A DNA stretch of 64,000 bases from Pelagicoccus albus (GCF_014230145.1 NZ_JACHVC010000012.1:253001-317000), one strand, 5' to 3'; shown: positions 18,857 through 28,645, counted from the stretch's first letter. Translations and numbers: made by a program. The notes: generated by a model not told the origin, from the sequence alone.

Positions 18857-19376
18857 GGGTTCTTTTGGTTGATTTTCGATAGAGCCCCAAACGTCTATGC
18901 CGCGTCCGCCTTGACGCGTGATTTTCAATTAATCACGCTTTTACACAGCGTTTCTTTTGCCCCCAAACCGGGCATCCAAGGAGTTCCCTTAGCGGCGCTT
19001 TTTCTGGTGCCTGAACAGATGGGAATCGAACCCTTCATCTGCATCCCGGGATTTCTCCCTAGGCGACCTTAGTCGAAACCGGAAACGCTACCTCCAAACC
19101 ACTGAAGTCTTCGTATTCATAAGCTAGCTACACTTTGGTTGATGAGTAATCTTTTCGTGGCTAGCCCAGAATTGCCCCTTATTTCCCCAATCGGCAGGCA
19201 TTCCAGATCCCCTTACTTTAAAATAGGGAACTTTCCTCTCTGGTAGATGGGGAAGCTTGCCGCGAGATATATCCCTACCGCCCTAAGGGAGGTGCGCTTC
19301 CTTTTCCTTAGATCCTGTAATGGAACACCGCAGCCCTTTGAGTAGCTGAAGGCTTGTCACCTTAGCTCGAACTCCC
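18857..19376 (-). promoter_or_regulatory. Long non-coding region with candidate structured leader
   Basis: No gene is visible in these 520 bases. Folding by eye on the minus strand gives several hairpins. CAGAT..ATCTG encloses GGGTTCGATTCCC (about 19015-19042). GGGAGAAATCCC has a GAAA tetraloop (about 19047-19058). AAGG..CCTT lies near 18977-18990. A CCGGG/CCCGG pair could close the set (18968-18972 with 19046-19050). A separate hairpin with 7-bp arms GCGTGAT / ATCACGC lies at 18916-18938. All lie upstream of the exported repeat protein start at 18856, so they would be in its 5' leader. No known riboswitch class was recognised. Confidence 0.3.
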
Positions 19377-20417
19377 ATGCTCCTGCGGAATTCGAAAACC
19401 CATCGAAGAATGCAAGATACGGAAATCAATTGGGATACGCTACAGAGGCTTCGAGCCCACTTCCTCGAAACCAGCTCCACACCTGGCGTCTACTGGCAGA
19501 ACGAAAGCGATTTAGCCGACTACCATGCCACCTTCGCCGCACGCATCGGCTGGAAATGGGATAGCGCCCTACTTGAACTCAGAAAGGCAGGCTTTACTCC
19601 AATTTCCCGCAAAATCTTCGACTGGGGCTGTGGCTCAGGGATCGCGACCTTGCGCGTGCTCGAATTTTTCGGGGCCAGCTATTTCGATGAGGTCTACCTT
19701 TGGGACCACTCCGCGGCAGCCTGTCGCTTTGCGCAAAAGACCATCAGTCAAGCCTACCCGCAACTTCAGGTTAAGATCGCACCCGCTCCAGTTTCAGGCG
19801 AAAGCAGCGAGCTAAGCGACGCCTTGGCCTTAGTCAGCCACGCAGTGAGTGAACTCGGTTACGAAGCACAACAGAGCCTGTCAAAGCAGCTCCGTACAGC
19901 AGCACAACTTATATTCGTGGAACCTGGCAACCACAGCGCTAGCCGAAAGCTCATCGCCCAGCGGGAAGCATTGCGGGATGCGTTTTCCATTCTAGCCCCT
20001 TGCAGCCGGTGCGACAGCTGCCCAATGCTCGAAGATGAAAATACCCGCCACTGGTGCCACTTTTTCGGCAAACCACCAGTGGAAGCCTTCACCGAAAGTT
20101 TTTGGACTAAATTCTCCCAAACCATGGAGATCGATCTCCGTTCCTTGCCCTACAGCTTTCTCGCCATGCAAAAAACGGTGCCCGCGGAACGAGGTGACAG
20201 CAGCAAGCATTCTCGACTAATCGGTCGTCCGCGGCAGTTCAAAGGCTACACCCGTCTACTCAGCTGCGACCAAGAGGGTCTTCGAGATCTGGAGCTGCAA
20301 AAGCGAGACGACAAGCAACTCTGGAAAGTTCTCAAAAAGGGTCCGGATACGACCTTATTCGAGTGGACTCAGATCGATGCAAGTACTGGCCGCCTAAAAA
20401 GTGGCGTCCAAATCTGA
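19377..20417 (+). CDS. Rsm22-like small-subunit rRNA methyltransferase family protein
   Basis: 346 residues; a second ATG at 19410 would remove 11 basic residues and may be the real start. A class I methyltransferase fold carries motif I FDWGCGSGIATLR at about 81-93. Further on, APCSRCDSCPML followed by HWCHF gives the Cys cluster that marks the Rsm22/METTL17 family (four Cys, iron-sulfur ligands in the mitochondrial members). Members associate with the small ribosomal subunit and promote its assembly. Enzymatic activity is unproven in bacteria. It stands alone between the leader region and the DUF4097 gene. Confidence 0.8.
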   Translation: MLLRNSKTHRRMQDTEINWDTLQRLRAHFLETSSTPGVYWQNESDLADYHATFAARIGWKWDSALLELRKAGFTPISRKIFDWGCGSGIATLRVLEFFGASYFDEVYLWDHSAAACRFAQKTISQAYPQLQVKIAPAPVSGESSELSDALALVSHAVSELGYEAQQSLSKQLRTAAQLIFVEPGNHSASRKLIAQREALRDAFSILAPCSRCDSCPMLEDENTRHWCHFFGKPPVEAFTESFWTKFSQTMEIDLRSLPYSFLAMQKTVPAERGDSSKHSRLIGRPRQFKGYTRLLSCDQEGLRDLELQKRDDKQLWKVLKKGPDTTLFEWTQIDASTGRLKSGVQI

Positions 20418-20574
20418 AGCTTATCATTCACTTGAACCCACCTAGTCTCAATCCCGCGCAAGACCTCCCAAGACTTCCGGGTAGCAAGGTTTCAGTCCAA
20501 CTGAGGAAAAAAAGAAAATCCAAGTAACCCATCCCTCCTAGAAGAGTATACATAGGCAAGTAACCGACTTGCCC

Positions 20575-21516
20575 ATGAAACTAAACACACTCTTTTCCCA
20601 CGCCTTTCTTCCGGCTATCACAGCCGTTTTAGCAGCCACGTTAATCGCCTCCCCTGTCTCTGCAGCGGACGAGATAGAAGTCATCGACCTAGATGGAATC
20701 ACAGAAGTGGATTTCTCGATTTCAGGAGCAAGCGTGGCTCTCGTTGGTTCAGAACGTAGTGACCTTGAGCTTGTGCTTGAAAAACCACTTACAGGTTTCG
20801 ACCCCTCGAGGGCTAGCAAATCAATTAGCAGGGATGGCAGCACACTGGTAATTGAGATCGAATACAAAAAGACTAGCGGGGTATTCGGGTGGTTTTCCGA
20901 AGGATCCAAAGGCTACAAGAGCGCGACCCTCACCCTTCCGAACTCACTTCCAGCAGCCATACACACAGCCGGCGGCAACCTGAGCGCCGAAGATATGAAC
21001 GCCCCCATTAAGCTTCGAACTGCTGGCGGTAGCATCAGAATCGAAAACGTCAACGGAGATACAGATGCGCGCACTTCAGGAGGAAGTATTCGCGTCGAAT
21101 CAGTAACAGGTCTAGTCACGCTTCGCACTGCAGGTGGCAGCATCAACGTAGAGGGTGAAGTGGCAGGACTCGACGCCCGCACCTCGGGGGGAAGCATCAA
21201 GGTCCACCTAAACACAGCCCCACAGAAGCCCGTAACCCTAAAGACCTCCGGCGGAAGCGTATCCGCAGTTTTAGAACAAGGAACCCAAGCTCCAGCGAGC
21301 CTCTCTACCTCAGGAGGAAGTGTGAAAATCGAACTTCCCCGTGATCAAGGATTTACGCTGGAAGCGAAATCCAATGGAGGAAACGTATCTTTCAGGCACG
21401 GAGGAGCCTTTGAGGGTACCATGAACAAGAGGTCGATCGAAGGCAGGGTTAACGGCGACGGCCCCCTCGTTCAGCTATCCACTAGCGGCGGTGGCGTAAG
21501 CATTTCAGAAATTTAG
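20575..21516 (+). CDS. Exported DUF4097-type repeat protein
   Basis: 313 residues from ATG 20575; a TTG two codons earlier is also open. Signal peptide about 1-31 ending SPVSAAD. The mature part carries a ladder of short repeats, each about 20-25 residues with the pattern [RK]T-[AS]-GGS-[IV]-x-[IV], at least eight copies between residues 118 and 310. This is the DUF4097 (putative adhesin) beta-helix. Such proteins are periplasmic or surface located and often lie near envelope-stress regulators, but none is visible here. Ends 37 bases before a clear terminator. Confidence 0.82.
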   Translation: MKLNTLFSHAFLPAITAVLAATLIASPVSAADEIEVIDLDGITEVDFSISGASVALVGSERSDLELVLEKPLTGFDPSRASKSISRDGSTLVIEIEYKKTSGVFGWFSEGSKGYKSATLTLPNSLPAAIHTAGGNLSAEDMNAPIKLRTAGGSIRIENVNGDTDARTSGGSIRVESVTGLVTLRTAGGSINVEGEVAGLDARTSGGSIKVHLNTAPQKPVTLKTSGGSVSAVLEQGTQAPASLSTSGGSVKIELPRDQGFTLEAKSNGGNVSFRHGGAFEGTMNKRSIEGRVNGDGPLVQLSTSGGGVSISEI

Positions 21517-21553
21517 TATGGTATAAGACAGTCAGATATAAGGTTATGAGCTG

Positions 21554-21575
21554 GCCCGCATCCGAGGATGCGGGC
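21554..21575 (+). terminator. Rho-independent terminator after the DUF4097 gene
   Basis: Perfect 10-bp stem GCCCGCATCC / GGATGCGGGC with a two-base loop centre, followed by TTTTCCTTTTG. It isolates the DUF4097 gene from truC. Confidence 0.85.
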
Positions 21576-21620
21576 TTTTCCTTTTGTAATATTCAAATTT
21601 CAATCCGATCCTAGTTCCCC

Positions 21621-22367
21621 ATGCTAGAAGCCGAGTCCATACCGTCTCTTGATATTCTGTATCGCGACGATCGATACATCGCTATTCACAAGCCTTCTGG
21701 ATTACTCGTGCACCGAAGCCCCATCGATCGTCGCGAAACGCGTTTTGCGATACAGGTCCTAAGAGATCAGATTGGCCAAATGGTTTATCCCGCCCATCGA
21801 ATTGATCGTCCTACCTCAGGCATACTACTTTTTGGCCTGGACCAAGAGGCGGGCACCCGCCTATCGGTGCTTTTTCAAGAGCGGAAAGTCCAGAAACGCT
21901 ACCATGCTATCGTGCGTGGACATACCCCCGAATCGGGTTCGATCGACTCTCCACTAAACAAATACGAAGACCTCGACGGGCACATAAAGAGCGAGCAAAC
22001 CCAAGAAGCCCTCACCCACTACCAGCGTCTTTTAGCTTCCGAACTCCCGTATCCGACCGAAAGATACGCCACCTCTCGTTTTTCTTTGCTAGAACTGAAA
22101 CCTCACACTGGGAGGCGTCATCAACTAAGAAGGCACCTAGCCCACATTCGCTACCCCATCATTGGAGACGTTCGTCATGGTTGCAACAAAACCAACAAAC
22201 TCGCCCGCTCCAACTTCGACATCCAAAGACTGCTGCTCGCCGCGACTCATTTGAGTTTTCAACACCCTTTCGAGAATACCGAGGTTGCTATCGACTGCGA
22301 ACCTGAGGACAGTTTCCTGCACTCCGCAGCTCTTCTAGGGCTTCCTTACGCTTATGAAGGAACCTAA
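21621..22367 (+). CDS. truC: tRNA pseudouridine(65) synthase family protein
   Basis: 248 residues, a single-domain RluA-family pseudouridine synthase without an S4 domain. The catalytic motif is AHRIDRPTSGILLF with Asp62. The C-terminal KPHTGRRHQLRRHLAHIRYPIIGD is the family RNA-binding segment. Length and lack of S4 fit TruC, which makes pseudouridine 65 in some tRNAs. RluA/RluD-type alternatives are longer or carry S4. Independent gene with about 70 bases before the HAD gene. Confidence 0.82.
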   Translation: MLEAESIPSLDILYRDDRYIAIHKPSGLLVHRSPIDRRETRFAIQVLRDQIGQMVYPAHRIDRPTSGILLFGLDQEAGTRLSVLFQERKVQKRYHAIVRGHTPESGSIDSPLNKYEDLDGHIKSEQTQEALTHYQRLLASELPYPTERYATSRFSLLELKPHTGRRHQLRRHLAHIRYPIIGDVRHGCNKTNKLARSNFDIQRLLLAATHLSFQHPFENTEVAIDCEPEDSFLHSAALLGLPYAYEGT

Positions 22368-22435
22368 TAGCTTTGTATAATTCCTCATTCTAGTCGTGCA
22401 TTCAGGCGAAATTTCGTGAAAGTCTCGCACGCGAC

Positions 22436-23140
22436 ATGAGCCGCATCACCACAATCGCTTTCGACGCCGACGACACGCTCTGGCACAACGAGAACCTTTT
22501 CGAGGAGCACCACCGAAAATACTGCAAGCTCCTAGCTGCCTACCATGATGAAGAAACGGTAGAGCGGACTTTGTTTAGAACGGAAATGCGAAACCTCGAA
22601 CTCTACGGTTACGGGGTAAAGAGTTTCACCCTCTCGAGCATAGAAACTGCCATTGAGCTGACAAAGGGCTCCATCTCCGCCGAGGAGCTTCGCAACATAC
22701 TGGACTTCGGCAAAAATATGCTGGCTCATCCAGTCGAGCTACTAGAAGGAGTCGAGGAAACCATCGCTGCCCTTAGCCAAGATTATCCCCTAATGCTCAT
22801 AACAAAGGGCGATCTGAGGGACCAAGAACGCAAGATAACAAAATCGGGCCTAGCTCCCTACTTCAAACACATCGAAGTCGTATCCGAAAAGAAGCGAGAA
22901 GACTACGCTCGCCTATTCCGTCAGCATGGATTGAACCCGACCAAACTTCTCATGGTCGGAAACTCCCTCAAATCTGACATTCTACCGATTCTCGAACAAG
23001 GGGGCCTTGGAGTACATATTCCGTATCATTTGACCTGGGAGCACGAGAGGGTCGCGACCGCTCCTAACGAAAACGACAACTTCCACGAACTCGCTTCTAT
23101 CAAGCATCTACCCGCTTTGGTTGCGGCCCTGACGAGCTAA
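22436..23140 (+). CDS. HAD-superfamily hydrolase
   Basis: 234 residues. Motif I FDADDTLWHNE with nucleophile Asp10 and Asp12, motif II LMLITKGD (Thr), motif III Lys in the EVVSEKKREDY area, motif IV VGNSLKSDILP. A helical cap lies between motifs I and II (about 17-100). Probably a phosphatase acting on a small phosphorylated metabolite. The next gene starts after one base (TAA a ATG), so it is coupled with a GH20 enzyme; a sugar phosphate could be the substrate, but that is inference. Confidence 0.85.
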   Translation: MSRITTIAFDADDTLWHNENLFEEHHRKYCKLLAAYHDEETVERTLFRTEMRNLELYGYGVKSFTLSSIETAIELTKGSISAEELRNILDFGKNMLAHPVELLEGVEETIAALSQDYPLMLITKGDLRDQERKITKSGLAPYFKHIEVVSEKKREDYARLFRQHGLNPTKLLMVGNSLKSDILPILEQGGLGVHIPYHLTWEHERVATAPNENDNFHELASIKHLPALVAALTS

Positions 23141-23141
23141 A

Positions 23142-24749
23142 ATGCTGCTGTTTCCCGCCGTCAAAAAAATCGTCCTGCACGATGGATTCTATCGCGGGGC
23201 TGACAACTTCGGGATATCCATTTCTCATTTAGCCCCAAAGAATGGATACACCATCAAGATTACGGAGCAACAGGTCGCAGTATCCTCCTACGACGAAGCC
23301 GCCGCTTTTTACGCACAGGCAACCCTGAATCAAATCAGGCAGCAATCTCCAGATACAGGCACACTTCCCTGCCTCGAAATCGAGGATTGGCCGGATCTAA
23401 AGACAAGGGGCTACATGCTCGATATTTCCCGCTGCAAGGTGCCCTCCATGCAATCCCTGCTCGAACTGGTCGACCTGCTCGCATCACTCAAATACAACCA
23501 GCTGCAGCTCTATACGGAACACACCTTCGCCTACCAAAATCACCGCATCGTGTGGCAAGATGCCTCTCCCCTAACACCGGATGAGATTCGCGAAATAGAT
23601 GCCTATTGCGCCGCTCGTCATATCGAGCTCGTTCCCAACCAAAATTCATTCGGGCATATGGAACGTTGGCTACGCCATTCCCAGTACCAACACCTTGCCG
23701 AATCTCCAAACGGTTTTGAGCATCCCATTGCCGGATGGAAGGAATTTGGCTCTACCCTGAAGCCGACTCTAGAGTCAGCGAAATTCGTCGACGAACTGTT
23801 CGCTGAATTACTGCCAAACTTCTCCTCTCAAAACTTCAATGTCGGTGGTGATGAACCTTGGGAGCTGGGACAAGGTTTTAGCAAAGAGTTGGTTAACAAT
23901 CATGGCAAAACAAGAGTATACCTAGACCATCTCCTTCGTATCCAAAATAATGTGCGCAAATACGGAAAGCGTATGCAATTCTGGGGAGATATCATTATAA
24001 ATGATCCCCAATTGGCCACAGAGTTAGGAGAGGATACCACTGCCCTACTGTGGGGTTACGAGCTTGATCATCCGTTTCCGGAGCAATGTATGGCGATGAA
24101 GAACGCAGGAGTTGATTTCTACGTCGTGCCGGGAACATCGACTTGGAACTCCATTGGAGGCAGGCTGTACACATCGCTGCCAAACATAGATTCCGCCGCA
24201 TTCAACGCGTACCAACATGGAGCAGTAGGACTCCTGCTAACAGATTGGGGCGACAACGGACACCATCAAAGCTCTCTCCTTAGTATTCCTGCCATTCTCC
24301 AAGCAGCCTCCCGAAGTTGGAATGCTAGCAACGAAGACCTCGATCTTAAATCGGCATCCCAAAGGATTCCGAATCCGTTATCGGTTTCTGAATACGATGC
24401 AATTATTGCACTAAGCGCTATTGCCGGAAGTTTCTCGAAATATCTCCACAACGGAAGCTGGCTGAACAAGATTCTCTTCGCCAAAATTGACAGCTTGGAA
24501 AACCTGCGAGGAGATCTCGACTTGCTGGAGCTAGAGTCCGCTAGGGAGAGCCTAACAGGTCTCGCTGTGGATGGCGAATTGGGACTCGCTCGCGATCTAC
24601 TCCTCTTCGCTGCCGAAAAAGGGATTTCCATCCTCAACCGACAGCATCCGTTACCTGTACCCAAGGAGCTGATTTCGAGATTTCGCCACTACTGGCTGCT
24701 TCGAAACAGGCCCGGAGGGCTGGAAGAATGCGTAGCCTTCTTCACCTGA
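23142..24749 (+). CDS. Glycoside hydrolase family 20 enzyme (beta-N-acetylhexosaminidase-like), apparently cytoplasmic
   Basis: 535 residues. An N-terminal GH20b-like domain (about 1-80) precedes the catalytic barrel, which starts at LKTRGYMLDISRCKVP. The acid pair that defines GH20 is present in NVGGDEPWEL (Asp237-Glu238), along with NSFGHMERW. There is no signal peptide, unlike most GH20 enzymes, which are exported. The protein therefore likely works in the cytoplasm on imported amino-sugar glycosides. Coupled to the HAD gene, and its end overlaps the convergent peroxiredoxin gene by 8 bases. Confidence 0.85.
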   Translation: MLLFPAVKKIVLHDGFYRGADNFGISISHLAPKNGYTIKITEQQVAVSSYDEAAAFYAQATLNQIRQQSPDTGTLPCLEIEDWPDLKTRGYMLDISRCKVPSMQSLLELVDLLASLKYNQLQLYTEHTFAYQNHRIVWQDASPLTPDEIREIDAYCAARHIELVPNQNSFGHMERWLRHSQYQHLAESPNGFEHPIAGWKEFGSTLKPTLESAKFVDELFAELLPNFSSQNFNVGGDEPWELGQGFSKELVNNHGKTRVYLDHLLRIQNNVRKYGKRMQFWGDIIINDPQLATELGEDTTALLWGYELDHPFPEQCMAMKNAGVDFYVVPGTSTWNSIGGRLYTSLPNIDSAAFNAYQHGAVGLLLTDWGDNGHHQSSLLSIPAILQAASRSWNASNEDLDLKSASQRIPNPLSVSEYDAIIALSAIAGSFSKYLHNGSWLNKILFAKIDSLENLRGDLDLLELESARESLTGLAVDGELGLARDLLLFAAEKGISILNRQHPLPVPKELISRFRHYWLLRNRPGGLEECVAFFT

Positions 24750-25185
24750 TCGCTTTCAGCATCGACGCGACGTGCGACTTGTCCCCAAACAATTCGTCGT
24801 GCACGCCAGCAACGAAACCGTCTCCATCAATCAAATACGTTATGCGTTTGGTGACCCCAATAATTGGCATTCGAGCATCATAGAGTTTAGCTACCTCTCC
24901 GGAAACGTCGGCTAATAGTTCGAATGGCAAGGAATGTTTCGCCTTAAACTGCAAATGCGACTCGATCGAATCCCGGCTCACCCCGAAAACTGGAATGTCC
25001 GTTTGCCTCAACTCCGCAAACTCATCTCGAAATGAGCAGGCCTCTTTGGTACAGCCCGGAGTGAAGTCCTTGGGATAAAAATACAATACCCAACGTTTCC
25101 CATGCATTTCTCGCGAGACGAAGGTATCTCCACTTGTGGAGGGAAGTTCGAATTCGGGTGCTTTTGTTCCAATTTTTAAGGCCAT
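24742..25185 (-). CDS. bcp: Peroxiredoxin, Bcp/PrxQ type
   Basis: 147 residues, thioredoxin fold. Peroxidatic Cys45 and resolving Cys50 in FTPGCTKEAC, the PrxQ five-residue spacing. Reduces peroxides and is recycled by thioredoxin. It starts one base after the stop of the DUF255 thioredoxin-fold gene, so the two are translationally linked and may work together in redox repair. Confidence 0.93.
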   Translation of the reverse strand: MALKIGTKAPEFELPSTSGDTFVSREMHGKRWVLYFYPKDFTPGCTKEACSFRDEFAELRQTDIPVFGVSRDSIESHLQFKAKHSLPFELLADVSGEVAKLYDARMPIIGVTKRITYLIDGDGFVAGVHDELFGDKSHVASMLKAIR

Positions 25186-25186
25186 A

Positions 25187-27322
25187 TCAACACAGGATTT
25201 TTTCCACAGCCTCTACGGTTTCAACGGGCTCTTTGCATGCAAAGTCTTCACAAATAAAAACCTTGGCTCCACCTTCCGAAACACTCTCCAACATCGGTGC
25301 TAGCTTCGAGTTGCCACTAAGGATACTTGGAATCCCTTCCCTTCTATCTAGAGCGACAAACGCACTGCCTATATCCCGATGTCGGTGAATCGTCGAAGTG
25401 AAGCTTTGCCACGAGTCGGTGCCGCGCTCTCCTATCAAAACAATCTGCTGATCCGAATCGAGGAATCGCGAGGCCGCTACAAGCATTTGAGGCATAGCTC
25501 GCGGGGCTCGTTTCCACTGGAAGCCAAATGCCTCCACTGTTCGCCTACCACGCTCTCTGAACTCATCATCATCTAGCAAACTCGCAAACTTCAGCTGCGC
25601 CATGGCTGCGAGAGAACTGGCCGCTGGCTCTGATCCGTCGTAATCGTCCCGCAGCCTAACCAACAAATTCTCGTCTCCTGATTCCGTGGCGAAATATCCA
25701 CCCCTCTTGTGATCCAAGAAACGGTGTTCCAACTCTTCAAGAAGCTCGCGTCCCATTTGGAGCCATTTGACCTCCGACGTGCTTTCGTAAAGATCCAAAC
25801 AAGCGCAGGCAAACGCTGCGTAGTCCTCCGCGAACCCGTTCTGATTTCCGCGACCATTTCGAAAAGCTCGTGCAAGGCTACCAGTCGCCTCCTCCCGCAT
25901 CGACGCGAGTAAAAACTCTGCTGCATCGGTCGCTAATTCCAACGCCGGTTCGTATCCGCATCTTTGATATACCTTGCAAGCTCCCGAGATCATCAAGGAA
26001 CTCCATGACAGCAGAGTCTTGTCATCCAAAAGCGGGCGAGGCCGCTTGATCCTCTTATCGAAAAGTTTTTTTAGACCTGCCTCGATAACACGAGCCACTT
26101 CAGATTCCGTTTTGCCAAACCGAGCCGCTAGCCCCTTGTCGCCACGAATCCGCATAAGCGTGTTCATTCCCGTCAATTCCCCGTGAGGATCCGATTCAGG
26201 GCGAGCATTGCCTTCTGACTTAATATAAAAAGCCTCAGCGAACAGTTCAAAATCGGATCCTAAAAGAGATTCGATTTCCTGCTTCGTCCAGACATAAAAC
26301 GCGCCCTCCCCGTGTCGAGTGGGGTCCTCTGGCAGAGAGCTATCCGCATCCTCAGCCGCGAAGAGCTGACCGAGCTCCCCTCTTAAATCGCGTGATACGT
26401 AATCGATAATCTGACAAGCGGCCTTGGCGTATCGAGCAGAGCCTGAAATCCGAAAGGCTTCCGCAAGAACGCCTGACATTTGGCCCTGATCATAAAGCAT
26501 TTTTTCGAAGTGCGGCACATGCCAGTATTGATCCACCGAATACCGATGCAATCCTCCGCCCACATGATCCCAAATCCCTCCATCCAAGATTTTGTCTAAA
26601 GAACTCGTTATCAAATTTAACCATTTCGTTTTCGAGCGTCGAGCCGACTTCTCCAAGAGAATATTAAAATAGCCAGGCATCGGAAACTTTGGGGCTCTAC
26701 CAAAACCACCCCATTCTTCATCGAAGTCCGTATTCAACTCCTCTAGACACATTTCGATCGCGTCCCCGGCCTCGGCTATCCCTTCCAATTGGTGATGACC
26801 GGCATTTTCTTGCAAGAGCTCGCGGCTTTTTTCCCCGTAGCCTAACAGAGTTGCCTTGTCCTCGCTCCACAAGGTTCCGATCCGATCGATGAGCGTTGTA
26901 AATCCGACGCGACCGTAGTTGTCCGTTGGTGGAAAATACGTCCCTCCATAAAACGGTTTCAAATCTGGAGTCAGCCAAACGCTCATGGGCCATCCTCCTT
27001 GCCCCGCAGTCGCCTGAACGTAGGACATGTAGATCCGGTCGACATCGGGTCGCTCTTCCCGGTCGACCTTAACGTTTACGAATAGTTCGTTTAACGTTTG
27101 GGCAATCTCTGCGTCTTCAAAACTCTCGTGAGCCATGACATGGCACCAATGACAGGTTGAGTAGCCTACCGATAAGAAAATCGGAACATCCCTTCTTCGA
27201 GCCTCCGCGAAGGCCGCCTCTCCCCACTCCCGCCATTGCACCGGATTATCCGCATGCTGCAAAAGATAGGGCGATCGGCTGCGGGCTAGATCGTTAAGAG
27301 AAATCTTATTTGGGTCAGGCAT
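25187..27322 (-). CDS. DUF255 thioredoxin-fold protein (YyaL/SPATA20 type)
   Basis: 711 residues. N-terminal DUF255 thioredoxin-like domain with [13 protein letters not shown] and [14 protein letters not shown] (CxxC at Cys57/Cys60), then [23 protein letters not shown]. The remainder is an alpha/alpha toroid resembling a glycosidase or epimerase barrel. No signal peptide. The family is widespread but the reaction is unknown. Directly followed by the peroxiredoxin gene. Confidence 0.9.
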   Translation of the reverse strand: MPDPNKISLNDLARSRSPYLLQHADNPVQWREWGEAAFAEARRRDVPIFLSVGYSTCHWCHVMAHESFEDAEIAQTLNELFVNVKVDREERPDVDRIYMSYVQATAGQGGWPMSVWLTPDLKPFYGGTYFPPTDNYGRVGFTTLIDRIGTLWSEDKATLLGYGEKSRELLQENAGHHQLEGIAEAGDAIEMCLEELNTDFDEEWGGFGRAPKFPMPGYFNILLEKSARRSKTKWLNLITSSLDKILDGGIWDHVGGGLHRYSVDQYWHVPHFEKMLYDQGQMSGVLAEAFRISGSARYAKAACQIIDYVSRDLRGELGQLFAAEDADSSLPEDPTRHGEGAFYVWTKQEIESLLGSDFELFAEAFYIKSEGNARPESDPHGELTGMNTLMRIRGDKGLAARFGKTESEVARVIEAGLKKLFDKRIKRPRPLLDDKTLLSWSSLMISGACKVYQRCGYEPALELATDAAEFLLASMREEATGSLARAFRNGRGNQNGFAEDYAAFACACLDLYESTSEVKWLQMGRELLEELEHRFLDHKRGGYFATESGDENLLVRLRDDYDGSEPAASSLAAMAQLKFASLLDDDEFRERGRRTVEAFGFQWKRAPRAMPQMLVAASRFLDSDQQIVLIGERGTDSWQSFTSTIHRHRDIGSAFVALDRREGIPSILSGNSKLAPMLESVSEGGAKVFICEDFACKEPVETVEAVEKILC

Positions 27323-27366
27323 ATCGGAAACAGCTTTGCGCAGCTGGCTATGGGCTAAAGAAAAAA

Positions 27367-27393
27367 GCGGAGACCGCTCATCGCAGTCTCCGC
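27367..27393 (-). terminator. Rho-independent terminator after the SlyB-like lipoprotein gene
   Basis: Perfect 8-bp stem GCGGAGAC / GTCTCCGC with an 11-base loop, then six T on the minus strand (27361-27366). It lies 37 bases past the lipoprotein stop and just upstream of the DUF255 start. Confidence 0.85.
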
Positions 27394-27429
27394 CGAATTC
27401 TCACTTCTCGGGAGGGTATGTTTTATAGA

Positions 27430-27939
27430 TCAGTAGATTCCATCGCTCTGGTAATGAGCATGGGAAACATGCGCTTCACCCGTTCGGGTTTGGGTTACGC
27501 TCACGCGATCTCCTTCTACGAAGCCCACATCCTTGCGCTCTTGAACCACAACCACGGTACCGCCATCATCGAGGCTCACCGTCACTTCTTGAGCGACTTT
27601 TTTAGTCATCTCCTTCTCCACCATTCCTCCTACGATTCCGCCTACTACAGCTCCACCAGCCGCAGCCAGGGTTCGGCCTGAACCTTCACCCGCTGTCTGT
27701 CCAACCGCGGAACCTATGATAGCTCCACTGGATCGACCCACATAGGTTGCTTCCCCCTCGATTACGACAGTGCGAGTCGCTACGACCGTGCCACTATCGA
27801 CTTGTTGAATTTTTCCAGAGGTAGAGCGAGGAACCGTTTCATAGGCATTCGAAGCGCAACCTTGCAAAAAAAGGATGAGCATCGAGCCGAGAAGCAAACG
27901 TCCTGCAAGACGTATTGCTGAAACATTGTAGTTGTCCAT
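27430..27939 (-). CDS. SlyB-like glycine-zipper outer-membrane lipoprotein
   Basis: 169 residues from ATG 27939 (a TTG codon just upstream is also in frame). Lipobox LFLQGC places the acylated Cys at about 28. A glycine-zipper segment (GAIIGSAVGQTAGEGSG and AGGAVVGGIVGG) is followed by a beta-rich domain with VTVSLDDGGTVVVVQE, the SlyB/Pcp pattern. Such lipoproteins sit in the outer membrane and help stabilise it under stress. A paralogue lies immediately upstream on the same strand. Confidence 0.85.
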   Translation of the reverse strand: MDNYNVSAIRLAGRLLLGSMLILFLQGCASNAYETVPRSTSGKIQQVDSGTVVATRTVVIEGEATYVGRSSGAIIGSAVGQTAGEGSGRTLAAAGGAVVGGIVGGMVEKEMTKKVAQEVTVSLDDGGTVVVVQERKDVGFVEGDRVSVTQTRTGEAHVSHAHYQSDGIY

Positions 27940-28009
27940 CAACGACCAATACGCGGCCGCCTAGCAAACGGATTCACCAACTTGGTGATGCCGGAAACGA
28001 CAAATAAAA

Positions 28010-28645
28010 CTACCAACTTACCGGTTCGAAATCACCTTCCAACTCTTCATCCTCCGGGATTAGATAAGCGTTAGTCTCGGGATCTGCATTCGGATCGTAG
28101 TTGGCATGATAAACAACACTTTCGCCCATGCGGCCCGTAAGGATTTTCACCCGCTCGTTTTCGTAAAAGCCGGGCTCTTCGTATTCCTGAACGACCGAAA
28201 TAGTTTCACCGCCATCCATAGCGATCGTTATTTCCTGAGCAAGTTTCGCAGTGAGGGCTTTCTCCACCTTTCGCCCTACCACTGAACCAACTGCTGTACC
28301 GACCGCCATCGCGGCCCTGTTCTCATTTACGTTTGAACTGGAGTTGATCGAGATAGTGTCTGGTCCCGTTTGCTGGACTGTGGTCTGAGTTTCCACCGGC
28401 ACTGCCACTGAACCAACTGCTCCGCCAATTCCCGCTCCGACAATCATTCCCATGTTCGTAGCGACTCCATCTATGCGGACTTTACGAACCATGACAACAG
28501 TGCCCTCCTCCGCGTTCTTCATCGCACTAGCGTTGGGAACGGGAAATCTCGAACTCGCAGAATGGGAACTGCTCGCGCAGCCGCAAAGCGATCCGAAAAC
28601 CATAACCTGGAGGAGAAAAGCGAGGGGGATGTGGTTCAAATTCAT
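28010..28645 (-). CDS. SlyB-like glycine-zipper lipoprotein, longer paralogue
   Basis: 211 residues from ATG 28645 (MNLNHIPLAF); an upstream in-frame start adds a basic tail and is less likely. Lipobox SLCGC gives the acylated Cys near residue 23. Shares with its neighbour the order GTVV..R.V.I.G, a glycine zipper (GAGIGGAVGSVAV, GTAVGSVVG), and EITIAMDGGETISVVQE. It carries an insert of about 35 residues rich in Thr, Gln and Asn, and an acidic C-terminal tail. Likely arose by tandem duplication; separated by about 70 bases from the shorter copy. Confidence 0.83.
   Translation of the reverse strand: MNLNHIPLAFLLQVMVFGSLCGCASSSHSASSRFPVPNASAMKNAEEGTVVMVRKVRIDGVATNMGMIVGAGIGGAVGSVAVPVETQTTVQQTGPDTISINSSSNVNENRAAMAVGTAVGSVVGRKVEKALTAKLAQEITIAMDGGETISVVQEYEEPGFYENERVKILTGRMGESVVYHANYDPNADPETNAYLIPEDEELEGDFEPVSW

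Noticed and set aside
19010-19060. tRNA-like T-loop (GGGTTCGATTCCC) and GGCACCA on the minus strand
   Set aside because: No matching 5' acceptor strand, D-arm or anticodon arm could be built; the T-stem contains a bulge. Treated as part of a structured leader instead.
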